The notes below the pieces were generated by a model, which had not been told where the DNA came from, made no database searches, and worked only from the letters and a program-made list of their open reading frames with translations. Position numbers and translations under genes: made by a program. Shown piece after piece: positions 61,961 through 64,000 of a stretch of DNA of 64,000 nt. Source of the stretch: Coprinus comatus. Lineage: Eukaryota; Basidiomycota; Agaricomycetes; Agaricales; Agaricaceae. Numbering within the stretch: position 1 is the first letter of the stretch; the number at the start of each line of letters is the position of its first letter. Location of the stretch: positions 1 to 64,000 of the forward strand of contig JAWPGT010000001.1 in NCBI GenBank assembly GCA_034638255.1. The letters run 5' to 3'.

Positions 61961-62760
61961 GTGTGGTTGTAAGTTGTTGGATGAAGCTAGTGACTTTTAT
62001 ACGCTTAGATTAGATGATAAATGTAGAGAAATGCCTTGAGGACAACACGACCAGGTTGTCCAGTTGTTGATCGTCCAGCTGCGCATCTCACTGACGTCAT
62101 CACCTCTTATTGCCATTCACGTGTCAACAATATATCACTCGCTGTCTATTTTTTAACCCCCTAAAACTTAAACCTTGCGCTACCGAGGAGCTCATGAGAA
62201 TACACTTCTCCACTCATGAGCTACTCCGGAGCTGCCTCATTGCAGGAACCCGAAGGAATTCTTGTCAACTATAGTCAAATGACGTGACTAAGCATGTCCC
62301 CCTGCGCATATCTATTAAACTGCTCGTGAACTTGCCCAAGGAAAACAATGCTGTTTAATGATGAATATTCGAGGATTATGCAACCATAAGAGGTTATTAA
62401 ACTGAAAGACATGTACCTATATCATTGGTTTTTTTTTTAACACATCGGGACCTAAAATAAACTCGACCTCGCCTTTTTCATTATCGCAATTACGGAAGCC
62501 GTTTCACATAGTTGTACCAGGTGCACTCTCCGAATCTCATGGAGCTGACTGAGCACTGATTCTGAAGTCTAGTAGTGTACTGTACGTCATTCCTAGTAGT
62601 GGTTCTCATGAATTACTGTCGGTGATATTGTAGTGATATTGAGTCTAAGTGATGCAATTATAATACACCAATGTACTGTATACATCTCGTTCTGCAATGC
62701 AATAGTCCAAAATTCAAAGAGTTCAAATGAGAAGAGTTGGACATAAAATAACCAAAAGAT
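61961..62760. other. Intergenic region
   Basis: 800 bp between the VTA1 start and the GH16 stop; the longest gene-free stretch in the host part. A GAGCTCATGAG...CTCATGAGCTC partial inverted repeat lies at about 62190-62223. No coding region or mobile element recognised. Confidence 0.5.
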
Positions 62761-64000
62761 CTAAAAACCAACAAATGTCAATCCCACTCCCAACAATGTT
62801 GCAACAAGTGCAGTAGCTCCACCGGCATGTATATTTATCCTTGACGCGGTATTCCCGGGGGGTTCAATGACGGTATTGGTGCCTAATCTGCTGAACACAC
62901 GAACAGAAGCGATGTCAAAGTATGCATCAGCATAACTCGAACCATTCCCTAGAACCCAATCATTGTAGCATACACCCGGACATGTTTGAGAGAATATTTC
63001 GGGTGGCTTGGCAAAATCTATAGATGAAGGTGCATTGTATGAGCAATGGATCGTTAGCACGAGTTTTTGGAATAGCTTTACCCCCGCAAAGAGTGATATC
63101 AAAAATTAGATTTTGGGGTCCAAAGAACCTGTTGATGTCACAACCACTTGTTGGCCAATTTCCGACTGGCGTCCCGAGAGTAGAGGTGTCTATAGTCGAA
63201 GAACCCGATGATAGAAAGTTGGGCACACTTGCACGAGGCATAAACCAAATACTATCAAGAGATAAGCCATGAGTATTTTCTACTTCTATTGAACGTTAAC
63301 TTAGCAAATGACGTACGAAATACCACTCTCTGCCAGTTCGGTGACCCAAACTCCACCACCTGCTTGGACGAATGTTGCACCGTAAGAAGCCGGCTCAAGG
63401 TCAGTAACCGTACACCCTTGATTATTATTTTGTACATATGAACAGTCCGTCGAGTTTACGAAGGATCTAGAGGAATTTTGACTTGGTGATTGTTGTTGGC
63501 ATCCTGGTTGTGTATGTAAACCCATTTGATTACGAGGTTGAAGGTTTACACCCTCGAACGTGTCGATTTCGCTATAAATTGTCGATGGCAACAGTCAATT
63601 AGCATCACTCCGAAGGTTCGTAGGAGATAATATTCTGCATACCCTCCATTTGGCCAATCTGGTGCATGGGACCAGAATGCAGGCCACACAGAACACTGGA
63701 TACATCATACAGTTTTAACCCTGCTTTTCTTTAGGTCATGGAACAGGTAACCTCTTACACCATAAGGAACGTGATACATATCCACTGTCCACACACTACC
63801 AATATCAAACTGATGCTTGGTTTGTATGCGTACTGTGTTTCTCTTTTCATTGAATGTTACAGTTGAGGTATTGTCCACTTTGATGATAGCTCGGTTTGTT
63901 GACGAATCGACGTATGCGAGCCTATCGGATGAAGCTTGGGAGGCACCGACGAAGCTGCGAATAGGAATTCAGATATATTTACTGGTGATGTCTTGTTCAA
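62761..64000 (-). CDS. GH16-family glycoside hydrolase, GPI-anchored, 5' end outside window
   Basis: The exons in view encode VWTVDMYHVPYG, CSVWPAFWSHAPDWPNGG and EIDTFEGVN, giving the GH16 catalytic motif GEIDTFE with both Glu residues split from the Gly pair by an intron. Next come QMGLHTQPGC, a Cys-rich part, SGISIWFMP, a DWVLGNGSSYADAYFDI strand and a C-terminal hydrophobic tail (ATALVATLLGVGLTFVGF) preceded by small residues, a likely GPI-anchor signal. Fungal members act on beta-1,3/1,4-glucans of the cell wall. The signal peptide and N-terminal strands lie beyond 64000. Confidence 0.9.

Overview
The window reads as nuclear DNA of a filamentous basidiomycete, most likely an Agaricomycete. 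Genes are densely packed on both strands. Almost all are cut by many GT-AG introns of about 45-75 nt, and several products are typical of this group (a DUF6593-type protein, an RSC9-like subunit, a GPI-anchored GH16 enzyme). Exon junctions below were read by eye; where I give a protein length, the spliced lengths sum to whole codons.

Region 1 (1-6129) is a nest of dead retrotransposons on the minus strand. A degenerate Ty3/gypsy element, cut by the left window edge, lies inside the gag of an older Ty1/copia element whose 5' LTR is at 5969-6129. Region 2 (6130-10730) is an AT-rich accessory island with two intron-rich genes in tandem: a putative TET/JBP-like 2-oxoglutarate/Fe(II) oxygenase, then a 527-residue nuclear-looking protein of unknown family. 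They share a leader motif just before both start codons and are followed by five exact-period 52-bp tandem repeats. Region 3 (about 10730-13730) holds the 3' half of another copia element with its LTR and then unassigned sequence.

Region 4 (13732-64000) is ordinary host chromosome. In order: mitochondrial intermediate peptidase, a DDT/WHIM-type chromatin protein, RVB1, a FAM32A-like protein, a TMEM115-like Golgi protein, COG1, a multi-pass membrane protein, Sec61 gamma (SSS1), a PPR protein, glycine decarboxylase P protein, RSC9, an FBXO21-like F-box protein, RRP1/Nop52, 5-hydroxyisourate hydrolase, the NEDD8 E2 UBC12, an IPNS-like 2OG oxygenase, a DUF6593-like protein, aminodeoxychorismate synthase, TTI1, dCMP deaminase, POP3, a GNAT acetyltransferase, an arrestin-like protein, a small secreted protein, VTA1 and a GH16 enzyme truncated by the right edge. 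Many neighbours are divergent pairs separated by 100-260 bp.

Two cross-cutting observations matter most. The AT-rich two-gene island, bounded by retroelements and ending in a palindrome-bearing repeat array, is the best candidate for an undescribed system. In addition, at least three conserved host genes (TMEM115-like, COG1 twice, FBXO21-like) each need one missing base, every time in a short homopolymer, which points to consensus errors rather than real pseudogenes.
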